Assembly (NCBI GenBank): GCA_017654935.2
Contig: CM065682.1
Location: forward strand, 33,252,432-33,316,431
Direction: 5' to 3'
Source of the DNA: Phymorhynchus buccinoides
Taxonomy: Eukaryota > Mollusca > Gastropoda > Neogastropoda > Raphitomidae
DNA length: 64,000 nt
Below the pieces are notes generated by a model. It worked only from the letters and a program-made list of their open reading frames with translations. It searched no databases and was not told where the DNA came from. The position numbers and the translations under genes were made by a program. Positions 1 to 13,600 of this stretch are shown here, one piece after another (position 1 is the first letter of the stretch; every line of letters starts with the position of its first letter).

Positions 1-613
1 ATTTTGATGTGTGTCCCCCTGTCTTTATGTGTCACTAATTTTTCTATGTGTGTCCCTGTCTTTATGTGTCACCAGTTTTGTCTCTACTCTGTGTGTCCCC
101 ATCTTTATGTGTCACCAATTTTGTCTGTGCGTCCCCATCTTTATGTGTCACCAATTTTGTCTGTGTGTCCCCTGTCTTTATGTGTCACCAGTTTTGTCTC
201 TGTGTGTCCCCATCTTTATGTGTCACCAATTTTGTCTGTGTGTGTCCCCATCTTTATGTGTCACCAATTTTGTCTCTGTGCGTCCCCATCTTTATGTGTC
301 ACCAATTTTGTCTGTGTGTGTCCCTGTCTTTATGTGTCACCAATTTTGTCTGTGTGTGTCCCCATCTTTATGTGTCACCAATTTTGTCTGTGTGTGTCCC
401 CATCTTTATGTGTCACCAATTATGTGTCACCAATGTGTGTCCCTGTCTTTATGTGTCACCAATTTTGTCTGTGTGTGTCCCTGTCTTTATGTGTCACCAA
501 TTTTGTCTGTGTGTGTCCCTGTCTTTATGTGTCACCAATTTTGTCTGTGTGTGTCCCTGTCTTTATGTGTCACCAATTTTGTCTATGTGTCCCTGTCTTT
601 ATGTGTCACCAAG
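1..613. repeat. 36-38 bp minisatellite
   Basis: About 17 copies of a unit built on tctttatgtgtcaccaattt plus gtctgtgtgtgtcccc, running from the window edge to 613. The unit has no stop in several + frames, which creates false ORFs. A diverged relative lies at 55656-55830. Confidence 0.95.
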
Positions 614-858
614 GTTTTGACTTCAAATTGAGTGTTATCTTTTCTGTTAAAAAGCATTTTAAAATGATTTCTTACCGCATAATGTCTTCGTGGTCTTGTT
701 GGGAAACAATTTCAGTGTTGTCCCTCTACAGTCTGGGGCCTTGGTGGCCTTGGTTTTAGAGAATTTGACTTCAGACTATTCTGATGCCTGCTTGTGGATT
801 GCGGATCTACTGTGCACAGGCCCTCATGCTTGATGAACAGAGTCGTGTATAATGTGTG

Positions 859-1500
859 CATGGTTCGTACAGGGTCCTTGAAACCTTGAAAAGTGCTGGA
901 AAATTGACATGGCCTTTTCCAGGGCTTGAAAAGTGCTTGAAAAACAGCAAAGGCCCCAAAACTCCTGGAAAAGTCCTGGAATGTTCAGTATCATCTGACC
1001 ACGTCCTTAATCTCAATCCATCAAAGTCAAAATCTGTCCTCCACCAAAAATATTGAAGGTTAAAACTAAATTCAAATGAAAAAACCCTAAAACTTTCATG
1101 GTCATACCGATATCGCGATCATAGCAGACGACATTTGCGCGAGTTGTCTGCCGCTGAAGTTACTTCCCTTTACCGTACTTCCGTTCTCCGATAAAGGAGA
1201 CTGCATTTTCAACGATGTTTGGCTGCAAAAAAGAATATCAGAGCTGGTTAGCTCCGTCAACACATGGTTCAAAACTGAAAGCTAATTGCACAGTATGCAA
1301 AAAGAACTTTGACATCGCCAGCATGGGCGAGAGTGCTGTAAAAAGCCATTGTCAAGGCCAGAGGTACAAACAACTCAGGCGGAGCTCAGGCGGGAACGAA
1401 ACCGGCATTGACTGGTATGCCAGATTGAGTCCTTGAAATTTAGTAAGCTGGTCCTGGAAAAGTCCTGGAATTTTTTGTACACAGATCTGTACGAACCCTG
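859..1500. mobile_element. hAT-like non-autonomous DNA transposon
   Basis: Terminal inverted repeats catggttcgtacag (859) and ctgtacgaaccctg (ends 1500), flanked by the 6-bp duplication tgtgtg at 853-858 and 1501-1506. Holds an internal remnant ORF (1215-1436) with CTVCKK and MGESAVKSH, a BED-like zinc finger seen in hAT transposases. The TIR start CA(T/G)GGTTCGT and the 6-bp duplication match the element at 46262. Superfamily assignment is inference. Confidence 0.8.
1215..1436 (+). pseudogene. hAT-transposase N-terminal zinc-finger remnant
   Basis: 73-codon open stretch with a CxxC then H...Y/H zinc-finger-like pattern (CTVCKKNF, MGESAVKSHCQGQRYK). The catalytic part is absent and it lies wholly inside the transposon. 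Homologous to the remnant at 46636-46860. Confidence 0.65.
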
Positions 1501-1516
1501 TGTGTGGTTCTTTCAG

Positions 1517-1644
1517 ACTGTGACCACGTGACGCACAAGGCGGTGGAGGCCTTCCGGCTGCTGAAGAACCAGGAGAAGAGCAAGCTGGAGGAGTGCGTCA
1601 AGAACCTCAACCCCGCCTTCCTCTCCTCCATCGTCAGACAACTG
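1517..1644 (+). CDS. ZZEF1: ZZEF1 exon 1 of window (r1-42)
   Basis: Acceptor ttctttcag, donor gtgggt. Starts with two bases of a split codon and ends in phase 0. Encodes a charged helical stretch starting CDHVTHKAVEAFRLL. The acceptor lies 16 bp after a hAT-like element, so its branch point probably lies inside that element. Confidence 0.82.
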
Positions 1645-4600
1645 GTGGGTGCTACCTGTTCCATAGTTTTCAAACTATAAGGTGCATCATATTATAATGC
1701 GCACCCCCCAAAACATTTTGCGTTAAATTCTGATGTTGTTGCAACAGGTTGTTTGCTTTTAACTACCGTATTTTATGGACTACAAGGCGCACCTGATTAT
1801 AAGGCGCACCCCCCAAATTGTACACAAAATTCAGATTTTGTTATTATAGTTTCTTACTATTATTATCAGTCACATTATAAGGCGCAGGGGTTTTAGTCTA
1901 GGAAAAAAGAATCGCCTTATAGTCCGTAAAATACCATATATTATTAATTATATTACAATGAGTGTGGTCACAGTGTTGGAAAAAAAGTATTGCGTTACGC
2001 TATGGTATACTTTACGAAAAATGTACACCTTTGTTTTGTCTCTAAGCTCCCTTTCACCCCTGTATAGGTAGTTCCTGAGTGAGGTTTCATGAGCTATTTT
2101 TTTTGGTTCGTGTGGCATCTGTTAGTGCGTGCATGCGTCCATCCGGACTCTAAACCCAGATAGCCGCGCGAGGGAACTTTTCACCCGTTCGTAATTATGT
2201 TATTGTGTGTTGCCCCAGGTGCTGACGGTGATGTTCATGGTGGACAACCTGGACTCCCAGTCCAGGGTGACCCTGCTGCAGAGCTTCAACACCCTCTTCC
2301 AGGAGCTGAGCTCCCTGGAGACCTCCGCCCCTGCCCTCTTCCCAGAGGTCTGTCAGCTCTGTTAGTGTTGAAGTTGACGCACGTATGTGTGTCTCAGATG
2401 CTCAAAGCTACCGTCTGTTTTTCAGGCTAGTGTGTCGCTAAGCGTAGCAGATTTTCATCATACCACATGGTTTAACAGAAAAAGTTTAATAATTATAAAG
2501 AGACCCTCTAAGACATCTAATAACCCTAGTGCAACGCAAAAAATGATAACTGGAGAAACTCTTGGAAAACGCAAAGAACAAAAACTCTGGAGAAACTCTA
2601 GGAAAACTAGGTGATGTGATGTGAGTAATGGTTAAAAAGAAAAAGGTTAGAAAAAGACGGTTCAAAGGAAAAAAATTGTTAAAAAAACGTTTCAGAATTT
2701 TTAACCAGTTCTCAACTCTAGTGGGAATATTTAGAGAGAAAAATAGAGAATGTGGAAAGATTGAAAGGAAAGGTTAAAGGTTGAACAACAAAGAGAGATA
2801 GTAAGAGAGAGAGGGAAATTTGTGTATGTATGCCTATGTTTGCATATGTGTGTCCTTGCGTGCATGTACGCCCATGTTAGCATAAGTGCTTGTGCTTGCA
2901 GTTTCTCTTTTGTGTGTGTGTGTGTGTGCATGTGTATGTGTGTGCGTGTGTGCGCATATGTGTTTGTGCATGTGCATGTTCATGCGCATTTACATGCACG
3001 TGTAAATGTGGTTTACCTGTGTGCACAGACGACGAGCGACAACTGGTTTGACATGAAGAACGAAGACATTGTCCTGAGGACGTGGGACGTGGAGTCGCCC
3101 CACAACTACGACAACAATTCCTCCATCACCCAGGTAAGCTAGAGCGTGAAGACACTAGATCCCCCTGTGGGGAAACCAGGTGTCAAATAGTTCCCCCCAC
3201 CTTCTGGAAGTTCTGGGATTTGTAGCTTCCTCTAATCTGTGTCACTCTCTTTGACTCTGCCTTTTCCCTTTGCTTACTGTTGTTGTTGTCGTACCTTGGC
3301 TCCAGGGATCAACCCAACAGCCGAAGCACTTGAACGCTATGGTACAAATGCTCCAGCTAGGGATGAGAACATTACTTGTGTGACCGTTTTTTTTATTACC
3401 CTGCCAACGTGGGCAGCCACACTCCGATTTCGGAGGAATTTGGATACTGATGATGTTATGCTAGGAGCATGTCATGGCTAAAGACAGTTATCGTATAGCT
3501 ATGCAGAGCGTAACAACATTTTGATGTAGCCTTGGTGTTCTAGCCTATATCAGTTGGTCTGACACATTCTTAAGCCAAGGCGAGTTTGCTTACTGTCATC
3601 TACTATCTTTCTGCCTTATTGGTCCATTCTCCTGCACTTGTTAAAGAAATTCTTACAAAGATTTTCTCCAGCCGAAGACGGACATGCTGGGCCTGACTAT
3701 TTCTTAGGCGCATAACGGCAGCATGACGCATCTACGCTCATATGACAGGAAATGTAGCGATCGACAGAAGAAGAATGAAGAAAATGCTCGATCTGTTCAA
3801 ACGTTATTGTGTGCACATGGACACATACACAATACATACATAGTCAGTCAGCCAGCCAGGAACAAACAGACAAACGTCACTGAAAACATATCCAGCTTTC
3901 GCTTCGCTGCTGGTTAGAAATTAGACTAAGTTGTAGTTTAGACGACCCCCCCCCCCCCCCCCATCAGATTCTGCACTGATAAGTCAAATAGAACAAAATG
4001 CAATCTGTTATGATGTTGTTGTCATACCCTCGCTAAAAGACTCCAGGGATCAGGGCTCCCAATTGTCCCGCAAAACAACGGGTCCCAAGGACTCCTTCAC
4101 TTACAGTATAGAGGGTCCTAGATGCAGGACAGAGGGTCCCAGTGGCATTGCGAATGCTAAAAATATTTTTTCTAATGCATCCCTGGGACCCCCTGCACAT
4201 TCTTTTAAAGGGTCCTTGAGAATTTTAGTGCTTCATAGACCCACAAATGGGGGTCCCTTGGAGCCCTGAGTAATAATCCCAACAGCCGAAGCACTTGAAC
4301 TCGATGGTACAAATGCACCAGCTAAGGATGAGAACATTACGTGTGTGACCGTTTTTGATTACCCCGCCACGTGGGCAGCCACACTCCGACTTCGGAGGAT
4401 CTATCTATTAAATGAAAGGAAAATTGCCAGAGAGGTTGATTTATTTGCTGTTTTGTAACATTTGTATTCACGGAACCTATGCATCTGAGTATAAAGGGGA
4501 GTAGTGATGAAAATGATAAATGAATGTACCATATTTTTCAGATTATAAAACAATCCTTTTTCCCCCCCAGACTGAGACCCTTGTGCCTTTGAACCCTCTC

Positions 4601-7600
4601 ACTCTGATCAATCGAACCGATAATCTGTATTGAATACCAAGTGATGGGAAGTAACTCCGAACGTCACACCAAATCTTTTATTTAAAAAAATCACCCAGAA
4701 TAAAGTCTAACTCCCATTTAATTTCTGAAAGATGCATATTGAATAGCAATGATGATATTTTCATTCCAAAGCTAACACATTGTCCCACAACAAACCATGA
4801 ATTGGAATAAAAAAAATTCGTAATGGCGCTCCGAGCATCGCGCCGAGTCAATACTGCGCACGTCGCGTGGAAAGAAGAAAAAAAATTGGGGTCACTTCGA
4901 AAAATCTGTTCAAAAAGACTAGTGGGTGCTTTCCCTTGCTGTAAGAACCAAAAACGGACCACTGAGAGTCAGGAACAGGAAGAACTAACTTAGTATATTG
5001 CATTGTGGGTAGGGCAAAAGTGAAAGTGAAACTACTAGACCGGGCGTTCAGCGGGCGCAATCGGGGGCTACGGGAGCCAATGGTAAAGAACAAATCGGTC
5101 AGATCTGGCGTATGTAGCCGTGAGAGGGTTAATATGACTAATAAAATAGCAAGAAAATGTAATAATATAAATATGATTTTTGTGTAAAATTTAGGGAGTG
5201 CGCCTTTTAATAAGGTACGCCTTATTGTCAGAAAGATATGGTACCTTGCAAAGCCTACTAAAGTAGAAGTGGGACTGGGAGAAAATGATATAGATATTAG
5301 GTATTATGTACTTTATAGTCACAGAGGCGACTGTGAAAATCGGGTTGCTCCCACCTGGAGAGCGCGTCGCAGCCAGAGGCGCGCCACCCCATTTAAAAAA
5401 AAAAAAATGTTGCATGCGACTTTTTGTGTGACTGATGGGGGAGGGGGATGTAAATTTTGACCAAATGACAACTTTTTCGTTGCCACTGGGTTTAACGTAT
5501 GCTAAGTGCATGGGCACATGGGACCTCGGTTTATGGTCTCATCCGAAAGACTCCACGTTCAGACTGTAACGCCTAGTGCAAAGTGAGAGGAAAAATCCCC
5601 TGTACCCAGGTTCGAACTCGGGTTTACTTGACACGAAGCGAACGCGCTACCACTGTGCCACTCTACACTGTATGTACATTTTCTTGTTGGTTTTAGGTGT
5701 TTTGCTGCCCCGGAGCCACCAAGTTCATCGTTGACTTTGACGCAAGGTGTGAAACTGAAAGAAGGTGTGTATTAAATCAGGTCTTTTAGCTCATTCGCAT
5801 CGTAACGATTTTGAATCATTAAAAAAGCTCACAAATCACTCCAGCCATACACACAAACAAAACGTACATAAACAAAAGGAGGAATGAAAGAAGAGTACAG
5901 GTTTTTACTTCAGGTTTAGACATACGGAAGTGGTAGATCAGACTTTTTTGTATATAGACTTTATGTAGAAAAACTCCCCACATCAATTGGTTTCCCCTCC
6001 ACAAACCACTACAAAAGCAAAGTCAGAGGCACAATTGTGGCCTAAGGGAGCAAAGCGAGTTTAGAAGTGACCAAGGTGTTGTGTGCACACAGATTTACTT
6101 CCCTTGAAGCAAACGCGTCAAATTGACAGCTATCTATTAATGCTGCACATATATGTCTGGAACGACTTGAATCAGTTAATGTAAAAGAAAGCCCTACAAG
6201 CAAGCAATTATTTTTCTTTTTTTTTCCCTCGTGAATTTTCTGAGAAAATCTAATGTGTTAATAATAGCTTTGTATGATATCATAAGTTTTGTATTATGCC
6301 TAGTTTTCTTTTTATACTTTTGATGCTCTGACATGATTGGATGATTGGTGTCCTGTTCATATTTGAAAAAAATCCCTGGATCTCTTTGGTTTTTGTCCTT
6401 CTGTTTTTCCCCCCCTTGTTTCATTCTCTCTTTCTCTCTCTCTCGTCAGATTATGTTAGTTATGGTCAAAATGCAGGCTGTTATTTTTCACTCTTTCCCC
6501 CTGGCAACACAGTGATAGGCTAGTGATATCATTACTGGTATAACACCTTGGGGAAAGAATGAAAAACAATGTCTATTTTGACTTTAAGAACCAGACAGAA
6601 AATGGTTAATTCAAATAAATATTGTTATGGTTCTAAGCAGGATTGAGTGCCTATGTGCCTGAATTCAATTCCTTTGAAGTGGCCTCTGCTTAAATCTCAA
6701 GTTAAGAACCCCAACAACGATAAAACGGGGAGCAGCCTCCCTTTATCACATTCCTATATTTGATCTCTACCACCTCTTTGCACTGCGCATTAAGCCTCAG
6801 CTTTGCACTTTGTACACTAAAAGCCTGTGAAATCCTTTTTAAATTGTAATTTTTTTTGCTTCAGGGAATTGCCCCCCCCCCCCCCCCCCTCACCCCCAAC
6901 AGGGATGCTGCTCCTGGACTTACCAGGTACCAGGGTGCCCTGGACCCTTGCTCTTTTAAGTTGTTTTTCTGAGGATTTTGTAGAAGCACCCATGTGAGTG
7001 TTGTTGTATGTGGAAGGTACGACTACCTGGAATTCACGGACGCCAAGGGGGTGAAGGTGCGCTACGACCAGAAGGTGGGCACCAACAAGTGGCCCAAACA
7101 GGTGCACTTTGCCGGACCACACCTGCACTTCATCTTCAGGTCCGACAGCAGCAACACCGAGTGGGGATACAAGTTCAAGGTACACTGTTGGGGTCCTGGT
7201 GTGTGTGTGTGTTGGGGGGGGGGGGGGGGAGGAGGGGGGGGGGGACCAACAAGTGGCCCAAACAGGTGCACTTTGCCGGACCACACCTGCACTTCATCTT
7301 CAGGTCCGACAGCAGCAACACCGAGTGGGGATACAAGTTCAAGGTACACTGTTGGGGTCCTGGTGTGTGTGTGTTGGGGGGGGGGGGGGGGGGGGGGGAG
7401 GGGGGGGGGCACCAACAAGTGGCCCAAACAGGTGCACTTTGCCGGACCACACCTGCACTTCATCTTCAGGTCCGACAGCAGCAACACCGAGTGGGGATAC
7501 AAGTTCAAGGTACACTGTTGGGGTCCTGGTGTGTGTGTGTTGAGGGGGGGGGGGGGGGAAGAGGAGGGGGGGGGACCAACAAGTGGCCCCAAGCAGGTGC

Positions 7601-10600
7601 ACTTCGCCGGACCACACCACTTCATCTTCAGGTCCGACAGCAGCAACACCTGGTGTGTGTGTGTGGGGGGGAAGATGAGGGGGGGGGGGGGCACCAACAA
7701 GAGTGTGGTAGGTGCACTTTGCCGGACCACACCTGCACTTCATCTTCAGGTCCAACAGCAGCAACACAGAGTGGGAAGTTCAAGGTACACTGTTTCGGTT
7801 CTGTGGGTGGGGGTTGAGGGATGGTGGGGGTTGGTGAGTGTGTGTGTGTGGTGTTTCGCAAATCCCTTCCGGATTTAGAATTCTTTGAGCACGTTTCTTT
7901 TATTGAGTTATTTTTATTTATTTAATTTTTTTGTCCAGTTCTTAAAGCTGTATAAAGTTCGTAAACAACCCGCCCCCCCTCTCCCTGAAAAAAAAAAGAA
8001 CAACAAAAAACCCAGTAGGTCAATGCATGATTTAAGCAGAAGAATAAGTTCCACAATGTAATCTTCTGCTTCTTCTTCTTCATCGTCGTCTTCTTTGTCG
8101 ATCGCTCAGACAGTTTCCTGTCGTATGAGTGCAGATGCATCTTGCTGCTGTTATGCGCCTAACTAAGAGATAGTTAGGTCCAGCATGTTTGTCTTCAACT
8201 GAAGAAAATCTTTGTAAGAGTTTCTAAAAACAAAGGCAGTAGAATGGATCAGTAAGACAGAAAGATAGAAGATGACAGTGAGCAAACGGAAAAGGCAACC
8301 AAAGAGAGTCCTCTATAGCGCTTCAGTACTTGCCACCGACGTATATATATGTTGCCGCTAAGTAGCAATATTGCCGCATTCAAAAACTGCGCGGCAATCA
8401 GGTGGTGCATGCGCAAGTAATAGGCGGCAGTGAAGGGGTTAAAGATCATAAATCTGATTGACTATTCAAAAATAAAGTCAGTGTGATCTCCACATTTTCT
8501 AAGAGACTTTATTGAAAAGGGTTAAAATCGGGTGTCCTGAAGGACTGCAGTGTCCTGAGGGCACAAGTAGCAGCGAGAGGGGTTGAGTTGAAAGTGTTAA
8601 TATGATGTAAGAATAGGAAATGTTGACAGTGATGACACCGTTGGTTTGACCTACAGGTGACGGCCAAAGGCAGCCCGGATGTGCCGCTGTCCTGGGCCTA
8701 TGACTTGCAGCTTGGGCTGACACGGCTGTTTGGATGTTTGTGTGGAGCCACACTGGCTTCTAATCCAGGTAGGCTTGCAATTCAGTTTATAGCATGGAAT
8801 GTACTGTCAAAATTTCACTTTCACATATGACGGAAGCAATTGTTTTGATTTTATTGTAGGCTACACTGGCTGCCACAATTCAATTTAGAACACAGCATAT
8901 ACTGTCAAAAGTTCACTTGCACCTAGCATTAGCATGGATGTCTGTGTCTAGCCACAATGGCTGCTAGTTCATGTAGGCATACAATCCAAGAACATGGAAT
9001 AAACTATCAAAAATTCACATGCATCTAGGGTTGACACAGCTGTTTGGATGTTTGTGTGAAGCCACATTTGCTGCCAAGCCAGGTAGGCATGCAATCCAAT
9101 TAAGAACACAAAATGTACTGTTAAGAATTCACATGCACCTAGGGCTAACACAGCTGTTTGGATGTCTGTGTGGAGCTACACTGGCTTTAATCCAAGTATG
9201 CATACAGTGCAGTTCAGAACATGATTAAGATAGAAGCATGAAAGGGTTTGAATTGTTACCTTGAAGAAATCATTTTCAAGCCATTGTACTGTATTGTTAT
9301 GTGTTATGCCTGGCTGGTTTGTTGTTGTTTTTGAACAAAAAAATCTGATTATTGAAGTTGTGTGTCTGTTCAAATCCTTTGTATCTTGATGAAAATAAGT
9401 CTGGTTCAGTAACAATTAATTCTGACTTTTTAGGTCTAGCTTTTGAAATCAGTCAGCTTTACGACGTTTAATCCACATATGAAGTCGATGGCCTTAGAAT
9501 AGGTATTTGAGTAAAGGGCTGACCCCCCAACGCCAGGTGTCCTCAAATCCTTTTGGCTGAGAGAGAGCGGATGTACCCTGGTCAAGGCGTCTCCACTAAA
9601 AACAAATTCTAGCCCTGTTGTTCTGCATAGCAGCTGCCCCCTCTGCTATCTGGAAGTCATAGTTGAAAACGACTGGCATACATGCTAACACAGAAGTAAC
9701 TGTACAGTGATAGTGTGCTGTGTTTCAGTGATGCTTGAGGAGGACAGCCTGCTGCTGTTGGAGGACTAATATACAAATTATACTTTATCCATAACGGTTT
9801 GTGACTATGCAGGAGTAACACAGAAACATGATATCCCGTGGTGTTACAATAATGCTTGGGGACAGCTTGTAGCTGGTAGAGGACTAGTATACAGAATACT
9901 GAGTGACCCATAACTATTTGTGACTAGATAAAACGAATTTTAAAACAGTTTCACTCAGCTAAAGTATAGGCTCACCTCGGAGCTTTCGGGGCGTCGCGCT
10001 CCCTTCGTCAGCGTCGTCTGCTGAGAGGCCACTGGCGGTTCAGTGCACACGATCGTGAGTACAGCTCAAGGCTGCACCCACGGCGCATGACTGAACCAGG
10101 GAAGAATAAGCCGTGGGCAAGGTGTGTTTCCCACGGTCACCTCTATTTGTGACTAGCATGGAAATGACGCTGTATTGTAACAGCCCTTGGTGTTCCGATG
10201 ATCTCAGACAGCTTGCAACTGCTGGACAAAGAGTGAGTGGTCCATAACTTTCAGTGACCAGTATGGAAGTAACAGTGTGCTCTATCAGCCCCTGGTGTTT
10301 CAGTGGTGCCTGGGGACAGCCTGCAGCTGCTGGAGGACTCTGCGGAGCAGGACGTGCTGCGCAGTGAGCTGTGGACCACGCTGTTCCGCGGGGGGTACAT
10401 GATGGGCAAGCTGCAGCGATCCCTCTCCGGAATGTTTGTCAGTCACTTTCAGTGTTTTTTCGACTTTCTTTTGTCATTTCTCCTTCCCATTTTCCTCCCC
10501 ACTTCTCTTTCTCACTCTCTCTCAGCACATGCACACACCTACACTCACACTCATGCATATGCACACACATGCATTGTTGATTATGTATCAAGGACAGATT

Positions 10601-13600
10601 GGAAGAATAGGCCTTGCTTAAAATCTTTATCCTTGGAAATTAAGTTTTTCTTTTTTTTAATGTTCAGTGTTCTCTCTCATTCTTTTTGGCTAGGAAAGTA
10701 AGAACAATTTGTGCACAGTATCTATCAACCAAACCGCACCACACGAACCCTGACTCGTTTTAGTTTTAGTTTCCCCATGACTTACTTTTTCTCAGACTCA
10801 GGCTATTTAAGAACAGGCTCTTGCACCAAGCTCTTTATGTTGCTGGTAGTTGCGGTTGGGTTAAGAGAAAAAAGCTTACTTTGTAAGTTACATAAAAATT
10901 ACAAAAATGGTTGTAAGGATGACATTTTTTTTTTTATGTGGTGTTTTCCAAAATACTCAGCGTACAGACAGAAAACCAAACAGACATGAATTATTACAAT
11001 GCCTCACCACAACAGAAGGAAATGTAGGGCTAGCAATTGATGAATAATTTTGAAGTCTGTCGAGGATTGTTGTTTTAATGTAGGGTGGCAAACCCTGATC
11101 TGGCATGTTTTTAAAGGCGGGATTATAACCTACATTACTTTTATTAGATTACTGTATTTTATGGCCTATAAGGTGATACCTTTATGCCTTGTAAAATGAT
11201 TAATAATAATGTAAAGAATATTTTTTTAACAACAAAATCAAAATTCGTGTGACATTAAGGCCGGGTTCACATTAGACGCGTAAGTTCTGTAAGGAAAACC
11301 CTAAATAAGTGGAAGAAAGAAGGATAAAAGTTTACGCATGTAAGGGAAATTCGGACTCGTGCACAAATCTTTTACCTCCTTTGTTTCTCTTATTTATGGA
11401 TTGCGCACGGGTTTCCGCATGGAATATCTGCTTATGTGTGTACACAGCCTTAGGAAGCACGCTTTACAATGTGATGCGGCTTATAATATGATGCGCCTTG
11501 TAGTCAGGAAAATATGGTAAGTCAGGTTGTGTGATAATGTGTGCAGGAGACGGACGAATGCTCTGCAGCACTGCTACTGCTGAACGCGTTGATCGGCAAG
11601 CCTGACTAGTTGTGTGATAATGTGTGTAGGAGACAGACGAATGCTCTGCAGCACTGCTACTGCTGAACGCGTTGAAAGGGGTCCCCATCAGCAAGCCTGA
11701 CTAGTTGTGTGATAATGTGTGCAGGAGACGGACGAATGAATGCTACTGCTGAACGCGTTGATCAGCAAGCCTGACAAGTTGTGTGATAATGTGTGTAGGA
11801 GACAGACGAATGCTCTGCAGCACTGCTACTGCTGAACGCGTTGATCAGCAAGCCTGACAAGTTGTGTGATAATGTGTGTAGGAGACAGACGAATGCTCTG
11901 CAGCACTGCTACTGCTGAACGCGTTGATCAGCAAGCCTGACTAGTTGTGTGATAATGTGTGTAGGAGACAGACGAATGCTCTGCAGCACTGCTACTGCTG
12001 AACGCGTTGATCATCAAGCCTGACTAGTTGTGTGATAATGTGTGTAGGAGACAGACGAATGCTCTGCAGCACTGCTACTGCTGAACGCGTTGATCAGCAA
12101 GCCTGACTAGTTGTGTGATAATGTGTGTCAGGAGACGGACGAATGCTCTGCAGCACTGCTACTGCTGAACGCGTTGATCAGCAAGCCTGACTAGTTGTGT
12201 GATAATGTGTGCAGGAGACGGACGAATGCTCTGCAGCACTGCTACTGCTGAACGCGTTGATCAGCAAGCCTGACTAGTTGTGTGATAATGTGTGCAGGAG
12301 ACGGACGAATGCTCTGCAGCACTGCTACTGCTGAACGCGTTGATCATCAAGCCTGACTAGTTGTGTGATAATGTGTGTAGGAGACGGACGAATGCTCTGC
12401 AGCACTGCTACTGCTGAACGCGTTGATCAGCAAGCCTGACTAGTTGTGTGATAATGTGTGTAGGAGACGGACGAATGCTCTGCAGCACTGCTACTGCTGA
12501 ACGCGTTGATCAGCAAGCCTGACTAGTTGTGTGATAATGTGTGCAGGAGACAGATGAATGAATGCTACTGCTGAACGCGTTGATCAGCAAGCCTGACTAG
12601 TTGTGTGATAATGTGTGCAGGAGACGGACGAATGCTCTGCAGCACTGCTACTGCTGAACGCGTTGATCAGCAAGCCTGACTAGTTGTGTGATAATGTGTG
12701 TAGGAGACAGACGAATGTTCTGCAGCACTGCTACTGCTGAACGCGTTGATCAGCAAGCCTGACGACGACACTGACACGGACCCCAGTCTGAAGGACATGG
12801 CCCAGAAACTGAGAGACAAGTGAGTTCTGCTGGTGTGTCCACACACCACAATAATATAGCCTGTGGCTTCACATTTCGGCAAAGCTGCAGTTTAGCTACC
12901 CCCAATGGCTCTCAATCTCAATGTGTTCTTTCAGTTTCATGAAGCTAACCCTAACCTTATAGTAACGCTATCCATTTCCTAAACATAGCAATATGTTGCT
13001 TTTTATTGAATATTTTCAGTGAGAACATTTGGTTGGGGATAACGAAACTGCATCTTTGCCGAATTGTGTTCTGCAGCTTGATGCTTATTTGTACATAGCT
13101 GCCAAACATTCATAATTTTCCCCAAATTGTCCCCCACCTTGTTTTTTGCCACTACGCATCATTTTTGAATTTCAAAGGAAATTTCTTTTTTTCTGAAATT
13201 AAAAAACCCAACAACATGCATACAGACAAAAAAACCTCATGCACGTGGAAATCAACACATGTGGCAGTTTCTGAAACCTATCCACATTTTAAGTTCATTC
13301 ATATTTATTTCAATCATTGCTTGGTGTGATTGGTCTGGCACATCTCCTTTTTCCTTGAAAAGAAGATTCAGTTTCTTAAATGATAAAAGAATGCTGCCTT
13401 CAGCAGAATTTATTTTTATTATTTAGTTTTGAAAGACTGTGAAAGACTGGCAGTTATTTTTGTTGTTGTTGTGATGTGTGTGTGTATGTGTTTTGTTTTG
13501 GTGTTTACCAGTGCATGTGTGTATGTGTGCCTGTTCATCATTGTGGTTTGTGTGTGTGTGTGTTTGCGCGGGCGGGCATCCTGCCTGCCTGCATGTTTGC

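Noticed and set aside
4..759. Three long overlapping + ORFs of 190-251 codons
   Set aside because: They are three frames of the same 36-38 bp minisatellite; composition is repetitive and no frame is favoured.
1215..1436. Functional zinc-finger gene
   Set aside because: It lies wholly within a transposon with target duplications and lacks any further domain.
5600..5665. tRNA gene on the minus strand (also at 26545-26600 and 44365-44430)
   Set aside because: A and B boxes are present but the acceptor stem and anticodon arm do not form a proper tRNA, and each is followed by a shared SINE body.
7062..7861. Overlapping ORFs of up to 294 codons on both strands
   Set aside because: They combine exon 5, its partial copies and G-run intron; only 7017-7179 has phase-consistent splice sites.
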